From assembly GCF_001673365.1 (NCBI RefSeq), contig NZ_LZLS01000190.1, positions 1-60,841 on the forward strand: a stretch of DNA of 60,841 bases, read 5' to 3'. Below are positions 28,336 through 38,200 of the stretch, piece after piece. Position numbers and translations under genes: made by a program. The notes below the pieces were generated by a model. The model had not been told where the DNA came from. It was given only the letters and a program-made list of their open reading frames with translations, and did no database searches. Within the stretch, counting starts at the first letter, position 1; each line of letters starts with the position of its first letter. The stretch is from Mycobacterium asiaticum (GTDB taxonomy: Bacteria > Actinomycetota > Actinomycetes > Mycobacteriales > Mycobacteriaceae).

Positions 28336-29295
28336 ATGTCGTTCGTGGCCGTCAATACCGATTTCGTGTCACAAGCTGCCGGCAATCTGGCCCGCGTCGG
28401 CTCGCTGATCAACGACGCCAACACCGCGGCCGCAGCCCAAACCACCGCGGTCGCGGCCGCGGGCGCCGACGAGGTGTCCAGGGCGGTCGCGGCCCTGTTC
28501 GGTGCGCACGCACTGACGTATCAGAACCTGGGAGCCCAGGCGACCTCCTTCCATGACCAATTCGTGCGGCTGTTGGCCGGCAATGCCGGTCAGTATGCGG
28601 CGGCCGAGGCCACCAACCTGGGGCCATTGCAGCCGGTGCTCGACCTGATCAATGCGCCCAGCCGGGCGATATTCAACCGCCCGCTGATCGGCGACGGTGC
28701 TGATGGAACCGCGGCACGACCCAACGGTGAAGCCGGAGGAATCCTGTTTGGCAATGGGGGCAACGGCTACAACGCACCGACCGGCGTCGCCGGCGGCACG
28801 GGCGGCGCGGGCGGCGTCTTATTCGGCAACGGCGGCAGAGGCGGCAACAGTGCCGGCGGGGTCGGTGGCAACGGCGGCGGTGGCGGTTCTGCACTATTTT
28901 TTGGCAACGGCGGTGGTGGCGGCAATAGCCTCAACGGCATGTCGGCGGGCGGACCCGGCGGCAATGGCGGGCTGTTCGTCGGCAACGGCGGCGCCGGCGG
29001 CACTGGGTTCTTCGGTGGCGGCTCCGGCGGACGCGCGTTCTTGGTGGGTGACGGGGGTGCGGGCGGATCCACGTTCTCCGGCGGCAGCGCCGGAAACGGC
29101 GGTGCCGCCGGTGCCTTCGGCAACGCTGGCGACGGCGGAAATGGCGGATCGAACGGCAACGGCGGCGTCGGCGGCGATGCCCTGCTATTTGGCAACGGTG
29201 GCGACGGCGGCAACGGCGGCATCGGCGGCGCCGACGGAGCTGGAGGCAAGGCCGGGCTCTTATTCGGCCAACCGGGCAAGACAGGCGCCGTTTAG
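28336..29295 (+). CDS. PE_PGRS protein (PE_PGRS29-like, Rv1468c position)
   Basis: The product is 319 residues. GGAGG sits six bases before the ATG. The PE domain (about 1-95) begins MSFVAVNTDFVSQAAGNLARV and ends with the linker INAPSRAIFNRPLIGDGADG. The rest is a Gly-rich PGRS of units such as LFGNGGRGGNS and GGAGGTGFFGG, ending in LLFGQPGKTGAV. PE proteins leave by ESX-5 type VII secretion. It lies next to fadE15 as PE_PGRS29 does in M. tuberculosis (about 370 residues), which is reported to bind ubiquitin on the bacterial surface; I cannot tell whether that function is kept here. Confidence 0.9.
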   Translation: MSFVAVNTDFVSQAAGNLARVGSLINDANTAAAAQTTAVAAAGADEVSRAVAALFGAHALTYQNLGAQATSFHDQFVRLLAGNAGQYAAAEATNLGPLQPVLDLINAPSRAIFNRPLIGDGADGTAARPNGEAGGILFGNGGNGYNAPTGVAGGTGGAGGVLFGNGGRGGNSAGGVGGNGGGGGSALFFGNGGGGGNSLNGMSAGGPGGNGGLFVGNGGAGGTGFFGGGSGGRAFLVGDGGAGGSTFSGGSAGNGGAAGAFGNAGDGGNGGSNGNGGVGGDALLFGNGGDGGNGGIGGADGAGGKAGLLFGQPGKTGAV

Positions 29296-29394
29296 GCGCG
29301 TAGGCAAACGGTTAGCAGTTCTTACTTACGGTTGCGTACGTTTTTCCACGTCCGACACACTTAGGACCCATCAGCCTGAGTGGAAGGAATCACC

Positions 29395-31224
29395 GTGGGG
29401 CACTACATCGCCAACGTTCGCGATCTCGAGTTCAACCTGTTCGAGGTGCTCGACGTAGGCGCCGTGTTGGGCACCGGTCGTTACGCCGACCTTGACGAAG
29501 ACACCGTCCGCACCATCCTGTCGGAGGCGGCCCGTCTCGCCGAAGGTCCCGTCGCCGAGTCTTTCGCATTCGCCGACCGCAATCCCCCGGTCTTCGACCC
29601 GGCCACTCACAGCATCAGCATCGCCCCCGAACTGGTCAAGACCATCCAGGCGATCAAAGACGCCGAATGGTGGCGTTTGGGCCTGGACGAGGAGATCGGT
29701 GGCATGGCCGCACCTCCGCCACTTACCTGGGCCGTCAACGAAATGATCTACTGCGCCAATCCGTCCGTGTGCTTCTTCAACCTGGGACCGATTTTGGCGC
29801 AGTCGTTGTACGTCGAAGGCAACGAGCAGCAAAAGCGCTGGGCGGCAATGGGGGTCGAACGCGGCTGGCAGGCCACCATGGTGCTGACCGAGCCCGACGC
29901 CGGTTCCGACGTGGGCGCCGGTCGGTCCAAGGCGATCGAACAACCCGACGGCACTTGGCATATCGAGGGCGTCAAGCGGTTTATCTCCGGCGGCGACGTC
30001 GCTGACACGACCGAGAACATCTTCCACCTGGTGCTGGCCCGGCCCGAGGGTGCAGGCCCCGGCACCAAAGGGCTGAGCCTGTTCTACGTGCCCAATTACC
30101 TGTTCGACCCCGACACCGGCGAACTTGGTCCACGCAACGGTGTCTATGTCACTGGCCTGGAACACAAAATGGGCCTGAAGTCTTCGCCCACTTGCGAATT
30201 GACCTTCGGCGCCACCGATGTGCCGGCCGTCGGTTACCTGGTCGGCGGCGTCCACAACGGCATCGCCCAGATGTTCCACGTGATCGAAAACGCCCGCATG
30301 ACAATCGGTGTCAAGTCCGCCGGCACGCTGTCCACCGGCTACCTCAACGCGCTGGCCTACGCCAAGGAACGGGTGCAGGGCGCGGACTTGACGCAAATGA
30401 CCGACAAGACCGCGCCGCGGGTCACCATCATGCACCACCCCGACGTGCGTCGCAGCCTGATGACCCAGAAGGCTTATGCCGAGGGCCTGCGAGCGCTCTA
30501 TCTATACGCCGCCGCCCATCAGGATTCTGCTGTGGCACAACATGTCTCGGGAGCAGACCCCGATATGGCCCATCGCGTCGACGACCTGTTGCTGCCCATC
30601 GTCAAGGGGGTCGGTTCCGAACGGGCGTATGAAATCCTGACCGAGTCGCTGCAGACGCTGGGCGGTTCCGGTTTCCTGACCGACTATCCGATCGAGCAGT
30701 ACATCCGCGACTCCAAGATCGACTCGCTCTACGAAGGCACCACCGCGATCCAGGCGCTGGACTTCTTCTTCCGCAAAATCGTGCGCGACCACGGTCAGTC
30801 GCTACAGCACCTGACGACGCAGATCAACAAGACCATCGAGAACACCGACGAGTCACTCAAGGACCAGGCCGAGTTGCTGCAGGCTGCCGTCGAGGACGTC
30901 ACGGGTATGACGGGCGCGCTGATGGGATACCTGATGTCGGCCGCCCAACACACCACCGACATTTACAAGGTGGGCCTCGGGTCGGTGCGCTATCTACTCG
31001 CGGTGGGTGACCTGCTCATCGGCTGGCGGCTGCTCGTGCAGGCGAACGTGGCTCAGGCGGCGCTAACCGGCGACCCCGCAGAGAAAGATAAGGCGTTCTA
31101 CAGCGGAAAGGTCGCGGTGTCAGCGTTTTTCGCGAAGAACATCCTGCCGAAGCTGGCCGGGGTGCGAAATGTGCTCGAGCACATCGACGACGACGTCATG
31201 CGGGTCTCCGAAGACGCGTTCTGA
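29395..31224 (+). CDS. fadE15: Acyl-CoA dehydrogenase FadE15
   Basis: The product is 609 residues, equal to Rv1467c, from a GTG with GGAAGGA upstream. It is a long-form acyl-CoA dehydrogenase: FAD-binding middle domain (MVLTEPDAGSDVGAG, RFISGGDVADT), then the C-terminal helical domain with TLGGSGFLTDYPIEQYIRD and the catalytic-Glu region SLYEGTTAIQALD. An extra C-terminal helical segment follows, typical of the long form. It oxidises acyl-CoA in beta-oxidation; chain-length preference is unknown. It converges on sufT with 17 bp between stops. Confidence 0.96.
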   Translation: MGHYIANVRDLEFNLFEVLDVGAVLGTGRYADLDEDTVRTILSEAARLAEGPVAESFAFADRNPPVFDPATHSISIAPELVKTIQAIKDAEWWRLGLDEEIGGMAAPPPLTWAVNEMIYCANPSVCFFNLGPILAQSLYVEGNEQQKRWAAMGVERGWQATMVLTEPDAGSDVGAGRSKAIEQPDGTWHIEGVKRFISGGDVADTTENIFHLVLARPEGAGPGTKGLSLFYVPNYLFDPDTGELGPRNGVYVTGLEHKMGLKSSPTCELTFGATDVPAVGYLVGGVHNGIAQMFHVIENARMTIGVKSAGTLSTGYLNALAYAKERVQGADLTQMTDKTAPRVTIMHHPDVRRSLMTQKAYAEGLRALYLYAAAHQDSAVAQHVSGADPDMAHRVDDLLLPIVKGVGSERAYEILTESLQTLGGSGFLTDYPIEQYIRDSKIDSLYEGTTAIQALDFFFRKIVRDHGQSLQHLTTQINKTIENTDESLKDQAELLQAAVEDVTGMTGALMGYLMSAAQHTTDIYKVGLGSVRYLLAVGDLLIGWRLLVQANVAQAALTGDPAEKDKAFYSGKVAVSAFFAKNILPKLAGVRNVLEHIDDDVMRVSEDAF

Positions 31225-31241
31225 TCCAGTCGGCTTCGACG

Positions 31242-31580
31242 CTAGACGGTGAAGCCGAGGGCGCGCAGCTGCTCGCGGCCGTCCTCGGTGATCTTGTCCG
31301 GACCCCACGGTGGGTTCCACACCCAATTGATCTTAAGTTCGTCGACCAGGCCACTGCCGACCAACGCCGAACGTGACTGGTCTTCGATCACGTCAGTCAG
31401 CGGGCAGGCGGGCGAGGTCAGTGTCATATCGACCAACGCGACGGTTCCCGCGTCGCCCTCTTCGAGGTTCAGGCCATAGACGAGGCCGAGGTCGACGACG
31501 TTGATCCCCAACTCGGGATCGACGACGTCACGCATCGCCTCCTCAAGGTCAGCCAAGAATTCCTCATTGGACACGCTCAT
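31242..31580 (-). CDS. sufT: SufT/MIP18-family Fe-S assembly factor (Rv1466 type)
   Basis: The product is 112 residues of the DUF59 (MIP18) family: RDVVDPELGINVVDLGLVYG, LVDMTLTSPACPLTDVIEDQ with the conserved Cys, and VWNPPWGPDKITEDGR. It supports maturation of Fe-S proteins, probably in transfer to targets. The ATG lies directly next to the sufU stop. It is the last gene of the suf operon. No signal peptide; cytoplasmic. Confidence 0.95.
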   Translation of the reverse strand: MSVSNEEFLADLEEAMRDVVDPELGINVVDLGLVYGLNLEEGDAGTVALVDMTLTSPACPLTDVIEDQSRSALVGSGLVDELKINWVWNPPWGPDKITEDGREQLRALGFTV

Positions 31581-32048
31581 CTATCCACCTCCGCCTACCT
31601 CGTTCAGGCCCGCGTGGGCCTGCGCCAGCGCATCTTTGAAAGCCATCCAGCCCAGCAGCGCGCATTTCACCCGTGCCGGGTATTTGGCTACTCCTGCGAA
31701 CGCTACTCCGTCACCCAGGACATCCTCGTCACCCTGCACGTTTCCGCGCGAGGAGACCATTTCGGTGAACGCCGTAAGAGTCCTGAGTGCCTCCGGCACG
31801 CTTTGCCCGATCACCTGATCGGTCAGCACGGACGTCGAAGCCTGGCTGATCGAGCAGCCCTGCCCGTCGTAGGAGATGTCCGCCACGGTCGCACCATCCG
31901 CGGACAGCGCCACCCGCAGCGTGACCTCGTCACCGCAGATCGGGTTGACGTGGGACACCTCGGCGGCGAACGGCTCCCGCAGCCCGCGATGATGCGGGTG
32001 CTTGTAATGGTCCAGGATCACATCCTGGTACATCTGCTCGAGGCGCAA
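31581..32048 (-). CDS. sufU: SufU-type sulfur acceptor / zinc scaffold protein
   Basis: The product is about 155 residues (Rv1465 about 162). Motifs: MYQDVILDHYKHPHHRG, PICGDEVTL (first Cys), GQGCSISQASTSVL (second Cys) and ARVKCALLGWMAFKDAL (third Cys). SufU takes sulfur from the desulfurase SufS for transfer to the SufBCD scaffold. The start is uncertain: no ATG precedes the conserved LRLEQ. I give the TTG at 32048; a CTG at 32054 overlaps the sufS stop, and an ATG at 32033 would cut into the first helix. Confidence 0.93.
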   Translation of the reverse strand: MRLEQMYQDVILDHYKHPHHRGLREPFAAEVSHVNPICGDEVTLRVALSADGATVADISYDGQGCSISQASTSVLTDQVIGQSVPEALRTLTAFTEMVSSRGNVQGDEDVLGDGVAFAGVAKYPARVKCALLGWMAFKDALAQAHAGLNEVGGGG

Positions 32049-32050
32049 CT

Positions 32051-33304
32051 TCAGGCTCTCCCAAAGAATTCCAGCGACCGTCGCACGCCGGCAACCAGGC
32101 GGTCGACCTCCTCGCTCGTGTTGTAGACCGCAAACGATGCCCGCGCGGTGGCAGCCACGCCGAAGCGCCGGTGCAGCGGCAACGCGCAGTGGTGTCCGAC
32201 CCGAACGGCGACACCCTCGTCGTCGAGCACCTGCCCGACGTCGTGCGCGTGCACACCGTCGACGACGAACGACACCGGCGATCCGCGGTCTTTCACCACG
32301 GTGGGCCCGACGATGCGGACACCTTCGATTTCGGACAAGCCGGCAATGGCCTGTGCAACCAGTTCGCGTTCGTGAGCCTCCACGGCGTCCATGCCGATCG
32401 CGCCCAGATAGCGTGCGGCGGCAGCCAAGCCGACCACCTGCGAGGTCATCGGCGTCCCGGCTTCGAAACGCTGCGGAACCGATGCGTAGGTGGACGTCTC
32501 CATGGTGACGGTCTCGATCATCGACCCACCCGTGAGGAAGGGCGGCATCTCCGACAGTAGCTCACGGCGGCCGTAAAGCACCCCAATGCCGTTGGGGCCC
32601 AGCATTTTATGCCCGGAGAACGCGGCAAAGTCGACCCCGAGCGCATGGAAATCGACCGGCCGGTGCGGTACCGACTGGCAGGCGTCCAGCACGGTGAGAG
32701 CACCGACCGCTTCGGCCCGAGAGACCAACTCCCCCACGGATGCCAGTGCACCGGTGACGTTCGAATGATGGCTGAACGCAACGACTTTCACGTTCTCGTC
32801 GAGTTGCAGCGAGTCCAGGTCGATGCGACCGTCGTCGGTCACGCCGAACCAGCGCAACGTGGCCCCGGTGCGGCGGGCCAGCTCCTGCCACGGGACCAGG
32901 TTGGCGTGATGCTCGAGCTCCGTGGTGACGATGACGTCACCGGGACCTACAGACCGGTCGAACCTGTTGTCCCCCAACACATATGACACCAGGTTCAACG
33001 ACTCGGTGGCGTTCTTGGTGAACACCAACTCGTCGGCGTCGGCCCCGACGAACGCCGCGATATCGGCGCGGCCCTGTTCGTAGGCGTCCGTGGCCTCTTC
33101 CATCAACTGGTGGGCACCGCGGTGCACGCCGCCGTTGGAGGTCAGCAGAAACTCCCGCTCGGCATCTAAAACCTGCAGCGGCCGCTGCGATGTCGCACCA
33201 GAATCCAGGTACGCCAACTGGTTTCCGCTGCGCAGTACCCGCTTGAGGATCGGGAAGTCGGCGCGGATCGCGGCGAGATCCAGCGGGGTCACCGAGCTCG
33301 TCAT
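32051..33304 (-). CDS. sufS: Cysteine desulfurase SufS
   Basis: The product is 417 residues, as Rv1464. It is a class V aminotransferase-fold PLP enzyme: N-terminus YLDSGATSQRPLQVL, EHHANLVPW, PLP-binding Lys in FAAFSGHKMLGPNGIGVLYG and catalytic Cys in VRVGHHCALPLHRRF. It frees sulfur from cysteine for Fe-S cluster synthesis, handing it to SufU. The ATG is 1 bp from the sufC stop; a longer frame would overlap sufC. Confidence 0.97.
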   Translation of the reverse strand: MTSSVTPLDLAAIRADFPILKRVLRSGNQLAYLDSGATSQRPLQVLDAEREFLLTSNGGVHRGAHQLMEEATDAYEQGRADIAAFVGADADELVFTKNATESLNLVSYVLGDNRFDRSVGPGDVIVTTELEHHANLVPWQELARRTGATLRWFGVTDDGRIDLDSLQLDENVKVVAFSHHSNVTGALASVGELVSRAEAVGALTVLDACQSVPHRPVDFHALGVDFAAFSGHKMLGPNGIGVLYGRRELLSEMPPFLTGGSMIETVTMETSTYASVPQRFEAGTPMTSQVVGLAAAARYLGAIGMDAVEAHERELVAQAIAGLSEIEGVRIVGPTVVKDRGSPVSFVVDGVHAHDVGQVLDDEGVAVRVGHHCALPLHRRFGVAATARASFAVYNTSEEVDRLVAGVRRSLEFFGRA

Positions 33305-33305
33305 G

Positions 33306-34088
33306 TTAGGCGCCGGCAGTGGCCGCTTGGGTGAACCGCTCGTAGCCGTTCTGCTCGAGCTCGTCGGCCAATTCCGGGCCGCCGGACTCGGCGATGCGGC
33401 CACCGACGAAGACGTGCACGTACTCGGGCTGGATGTAGCGCAGAATCCGAGTGTAGTGCGTGATCAGGAGAATGCCGGCCTGTTCTGCCTCCGCGTAACG
33501 GTTGACACCCTCGCTCACCACGCGCAACGCGTCGACATCCAATCCGGAGTCCGTCTCGTCCAGGATGGCGATCTTGGGCTTGAGCAGCTCGAGTTGCAGG
33601 ATTTCGTGGCGCTTCTTCTCGCCGCCGGAAAAGCCTTCGTTGACATTGCGCTCGGCGAAGGTGGGGTCGATTTCGAGTGCGCTCATCGCCCCCTTGACCT
33701 CTTTGACCCAGTGCCGCAGCTTGGGCGCCTCGCCGCGGATGGCGGTGGCGGCCGAGCGCAAGAAGTTCGACACCGAGACGCCGGGCACCTCGACCGGGTA
33801 CTGCATGGCCAGGAAAAGTCCGGCGCGCGCACGCTCGTCGACGCTCATCGCCAGCACGTCTTCGCCGTCGAGCGTGATGGAACCCGAGGTGACCACGTAC
33901 TTTGGGTGGCCGGCCACGGCGTAGGACAAGGTGGACTTGCCGGAGCCGTTGGGACCCATCAAGGCATGCTTCTCACCGGATTTCACGGTCAGGTCGACGC
34001 CCTTGAGGATGGGAATCTCGCGTTCGCCCTCGGCGGCGTTGGGGTCGCCGACACTGACGTGTAGGTCCTTGATTTCCAGAATGGTCAT
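33306..34088 (-). CDS. sufC: Fe-S assembly ATPase SufC
   Basis: The product is 260 residues. ABC ATPase motifs: Walker A GPNGSGKSTLSYAVAGHP, Q-loop FLAMQYPVEVPGVS, signature NEGFSGGEKKRHEILQ and Walker B AILDETDSGLDVDAL. It powers the SufBCD scaffold in the cytoplasm. The sufD stop and sufC start are linked through ATGA overlap, indicating translational coupling. Confidence 0.97.
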   Translation of the reverse strand: MTILEIKDLHVSVGDPNAAEGEREIPILKGVDLTVKSGEKHALMGPNGSGKSTLSYAVAGHPKYVVTSGSITLDGEDVLAMSVDERARAGLFLAMQYPVEVPGVSVSNFLRSAATAIRGEAPKLRHWVKEVKGAMSALEIDPTFAERNVNEGFSGGEKKRHEILQLELLKPKIAILDETDSGLDVDALRVVSEGVNRYAEAEQAGILLITHYTRILRYIQPEYVHVFVGGRIAESGGPELADELEQNGYERFTQAATAGA

Positions 34089-35233
34089 GAGATCTTTTCC
34101 GTTATTTCCAATTCGTGTTCGATGGCTGCGGTCAGGCGTTCGCGAATCTCGGGCACCGCGATCCTGGAGATGATCTCGCCGAAGAATCCGCGGATCACCA
34201 GGCGTCGGGCCTGCTCTTCAGGGATACCGCGCGAACGCAGGTAGAACAGTTGCTCGTCGTCGAATCTGCCAGTGGCGCTGGCGTGTCCGGCTCCGGCGAT
34301 CTCCCCCGTTTCGATCTCCAAGTTGGGCACCGAGTCGGCGCGCGCGCCGTCGGTGAGCACCAAGTTGCGGTTCATCTCGAAGGTGTCGGTGCCGGTGGCC
34401 TCGGCGCGAATCAGCACGTCGCCGATCCAGACCGTGTGCGCGTCGGGCAGCTTGGAGGACGGATCCCCTTGCAGCGCACCCTTGTACAGCACGTTGGACT
34501 TGCAGTCGGGCTGGGCATGATCGACGAGTAGCCGCGACTCAAGATGCTGGCCGTCGTCGGCGAAGTACAGGCCCAGCAGGTCCGCGTCGCCGCCGGGGCC
34601 GGCGAACCGCACTGTCGCCGTCAACCGCACCACCTCGCCGCCCAGCGTGACGGTGACGTGACGCAGCACGGCGTCCTTGCCCAGCCGGGCGTGGTGTGCG
34701 GTGAGGTGCACGGTGTCGTCGGCCCAGTCCGCGATCCAGATCACGGTGAGCCGGGCGGCGTCGTCGACGACGAATTCGACGTTGTCGGCGTAGGTTCCGC
34801 TGCCGCGGTGGTCCATGATGACGACGGCCTCGCCCAGTTCTTCGACCCGTATCTGCAGGTGGCCGTAGGCCGTAGCGCCCTGTCCGGGGCCGGTGACGCT
34901 GACGTTTATCGGCTCGACGACCTGGATGTCACGTCCGACGGTGATTACGGTGGCGGAGTTGAACGACGAGAACGCCTGAGCCGCAACACGATCGCTCGGA
35001 ACGCCGCCCTCCCCCAGCTTTTCGTCACCGCGGCGCGCGGTTTCCACGCGCACCCCGTCGTGTTCGCTCACCGTGATCTGGGCACTGCCCGTCGCGACCG
35101 CGGAACCGTCATGCAGGCCGCGCAACCGCTTGAGTGGTGTGAACCGCCACAGTTCGTCGCGGCCATGCGGCACTTCGAACGCGTCAACGTCAAAGGACGA
35201 GAACAGCTCGCCCTTGTTCAGCGCGGCGGTCAT
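34085..35233 (-). CDS. sufD: Fe-S scaffold subunit SufD
   Basis: The product is 382 residues (Rv1462 about 397). It shares the right-handed beta-helix of SufB: core GEAVVIMDHRGSGTY, LGLYFADDGQHLESRLLVDH, then the conserved C-terminus GAGHASATGRFDDEQLFYLRSR and IPEEQARRLVIRGFFGEI. It forms the SufBC2D complex on which clusters are built. It overlaps sufB by ATGA on one side and sufC by ATGA on the other. Confidence 0.96.
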   Translation of the reverse strand: MTAALNKGELFSSFDVDAFEVPHGRDELWRFTPLKRLRGLHDGSAVATGSAQITVSEHDGVRVETARRGDEKLGEGGVPSDRVAAQAFSSFNSATVITVGRDIQVVEPINVSVTGPGQGATAYGHLQIRVEELGEAVVIMDHRGSGTYADNVEFVVDDAARLTVIWIADWADDTVHLTAHHARLGKDAVLRHVTVTLGGEVVRLTATVRFAGPGGDADLLGLYFADDGQHLESRLLVDHAQPDCKSNVLYKGALQGDPSSKLPDAHTVWIGDVLIRAEATGTDTFEMNRNLVLTDGARADSVPNLEIETGEIAGAGHASATGRFDDEQLFYLRSRGIPEEQARRLVIRGFFGEIISRIAVPEIRERLTAAIEHELEITEKIS

Positions 35234-38200
35234 CCGACCGCACCCTCCATCTGCAACTCGATCAGCCGGTTGAGCTCCAGCGCGTACTCCATCGGCAGTT
35301 CCTTGGCGATGGGCTCGACGAATCCGCGCACCACCATGGCCATGGCCTCGTCCTCGGTCATGCCGCGGCTCATCAGGTAGAACAGCTGGTTCTCACTGAC
35401 CTTCGAGACGGTGGCCTCGTGGCCCATCGTGACGTCGTCCTCGCGGATGTCGACGTAGGGGTAGGTGTCGCTGCGGCTGACCGTATCGACCAGCAGCGCA
35501 TCACATTTCACGCTGGACTTGGAGCCGTGCGCACCCTTGTTCACCTGAACCAGCCCTCGGTAGGACGTGCGACCGCCGCCGCGCGCCACCGACTTGGACA
35601 CGATATTGCTCGACGTGTGCGGTGCCAGGTGCAGCATCTTGGCGCCGGTGTCCTGGTGCTGGTCCTCGCCGGCGAACGCCACCGAGAGCACCTCGCCCTT
35701 GGCGTGCTCACCGGTCATCCACACCGCCGGGTACTTCATGGTCACCTTGGACCCGATGTTGCCGTCGACCCACTCCATGGTGGCGCCGGCCTCGGCACGG
35801 GCTCGCTTGGTTACCAGGTTGTAGACGTTGTTCGACCAGTTCTGGATCGTGGTGTAACGAACGCGCGCATGGGGTTTCACGATGATTTCGACAACGGCGG
35901 AATGCAGCGAGTCCGACTTGTAGATCGGCGCAGTGCAGTTGTGCACAGCGAAGCCATAAGCTAGATAGCTGTCAGGCGCCTCGACGTCGAGGTTGTACAC
36001 CGGCTCGTGCGCCTCGCGCACCGAACGCTTCTTGATCGGCACCGCAAAGTAGTCACCGCAGTCGCGGGCTTGCTTTGGCCCACGCCCACCCTCGGTCCAC
36101 TGGACCTGGTAGATGTCCTTTCGCATGATGTTGCGATCGAGGATCACCCCGGGCCCACCAGGCCGACGCAACTCGACAGTCGCGTAGTGCCCCAGCCGCG
36201 CCAAGATGGACTGCAACTGGAACGCCCAGACGCGTGAGGTGGTGTGTACGCGCTTCCACAGCGCACCACCACGCTCGATGACGTTTCCGTCCCCGTTCAC
36301 ATAAGCGTCGATCAGTTCCCGCAGGAACGTCTCGTCCTGTCGCATCAGTGTGTCGGACAACTTCTTGTTTGCCGAACCAGAACCAATGTGGTGCCGCATA
36401 GCGGCGTAACCGGCCTTCGTGTAAACGGTCACTCGGGCGGAATGCTTGCTTTTCTCATAGAACACCGACCCCGGGGTCTCGTACAGCGACTTGCAAGCCT
36501 GCTGGACTTCCTCCACGTATTCGAACTCGTCACTGTGGAACGAGAAGATCAGCGATTCGCAGTTGTTGGTCAGACATGCATGCCCCTCGGCCAGGTAATA
36601 GCCAGCCAGGCGCGCAAATTCGAGCGGCAACACCGTCGGGTGTGGAATCGGCTTTGGTTTCGGGTAGATCAGGAAGTCGCCTTCGGCTACATCCTTCGCC
36701 GCAATCCAGCGCGGCTCGGTGGCACGCAGTTTGGCGCTGTTGACCTCACTCTTCCACCCGTTGCGTTCTTTGCGCATGACACGCACCTCGTCGCGCGGGA
36801 CGACCAGGAGGGGGTGCTCAGAAGTGACGGAGAACTTGTTGGCGGGCGACATCGGCGTGAAGCTGAAAAGTTCGCCGTTCAAATCGCGCATCTGCACCGC
36901 GGTGACCCGATGTGGCCGTCCATCGTGGCCCATGACGTGGTCGCCGACACGAATGGACTCGATGGGCCGCAAATCGCCCTCAGCAGTGGTGACCAGCTCA
37001 CCGGCGGGTAGACATCCCTCGATGTAATGAACGTAGGACCCCTCGTCGGCGATGATCAGTGTTCGCTCGAACTGGCCCATGTTCTCGGTGTTGATCCGGA
37101 AATAGGCCTGCAGCGGAATATCGACGTGCACCCCCGGCGGGACGTAGATGAACGAACCGCCACTCCATACCGCAGTGTTGAGCGCCGAGAACTTGTTGTC
37201 GCCAGCCGGAATTACGGTGCCGAAATGCTTCTGGAAAATCTCCGGGTGTTCCCGTAGGCCGGTGTCGGTGTCCAGGAAGATGACGCCCTGGGCTTCCAGG
37301 TCCTCGCGGATCTGGTGGTACACCACCTCAGAGTTGTGCGCAACCAGCCCGTCCGCGATGAAATTGTGCGGGCCGTCGACCTCGATGTCGTACACGGGCT
37401 CGACTTCATACGGCTCGATCGACTGCACCCGCTCGAACCCGAGCCATTCGTTGACGTGAGCTCGAATTGTCGTGCCGTGCGAACTGTTCGATGAGTGCCG
37501 GTAGGCGCGGCGACCGAACCTGCTGGTTCGCTTCGGGTTACGGCATCCCAGACGCTCAAAATCACCGGAAATGCCTAGCCGCCAAGCTGTTTGGATACGC
37601 TCCGGCGCATGCCGGTACGGCTGGGTGAAAGACGATGGTCCGCCCGCACGCAGACCGGACAATTCGGCCAGCTCGCGGCCCTGTTGCAACATGGGCTCGT
37701 TGGCACACGTCAAGACAACCGAACCGCAGTGCTCTGGGGACACATAACCGTCGGCGTCGACCCAACCACCGAGGAAGGCCAACCGTTGCTCAACCGGCAG
37801 CCCGAAGACCCAGTCCGGCACCCGCTTGGTCAGCGACAACCCACCGAAGCCCAGCGCAACGATCCACTCCGTCAACGCTTTTGAGTTGACGACGATGCGG
37901 TACTCGTCGGCTTCGATGCAGCGCAACCCGAAAAGCTCCTTGACAACGCGGGTCACTTCCGCGCGCAACTCCACGTCGGTTGCGGGAATCGCAAGCTGCA
38001 TCCGGTAGGTCTTGGTGGACAAATGCAAATTGCCGTCCCCGATGTACAAGCCCAGCAGCCACATCAGGTCGACGGAACTGACTGCGGGAGCTGTCAATCC
38101 GGCGACGGCCGGAAGGTCGGCCGCCTCACCGAAATCCGGGAGCTGACGAGGCACGGCAATGAAATCACCAGCCTTGATCTCGTCGACGGTGACCCAACGT

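Noticed and set aside
28760..29280. Dense short repeats that could be taken for a CRISPR array
   Set aside because: The repeats are in-frame GGN codons of a PE_PGRS protein, with no regular repeat-spacer structure and no cas genes. The same applies to 46074-48200.
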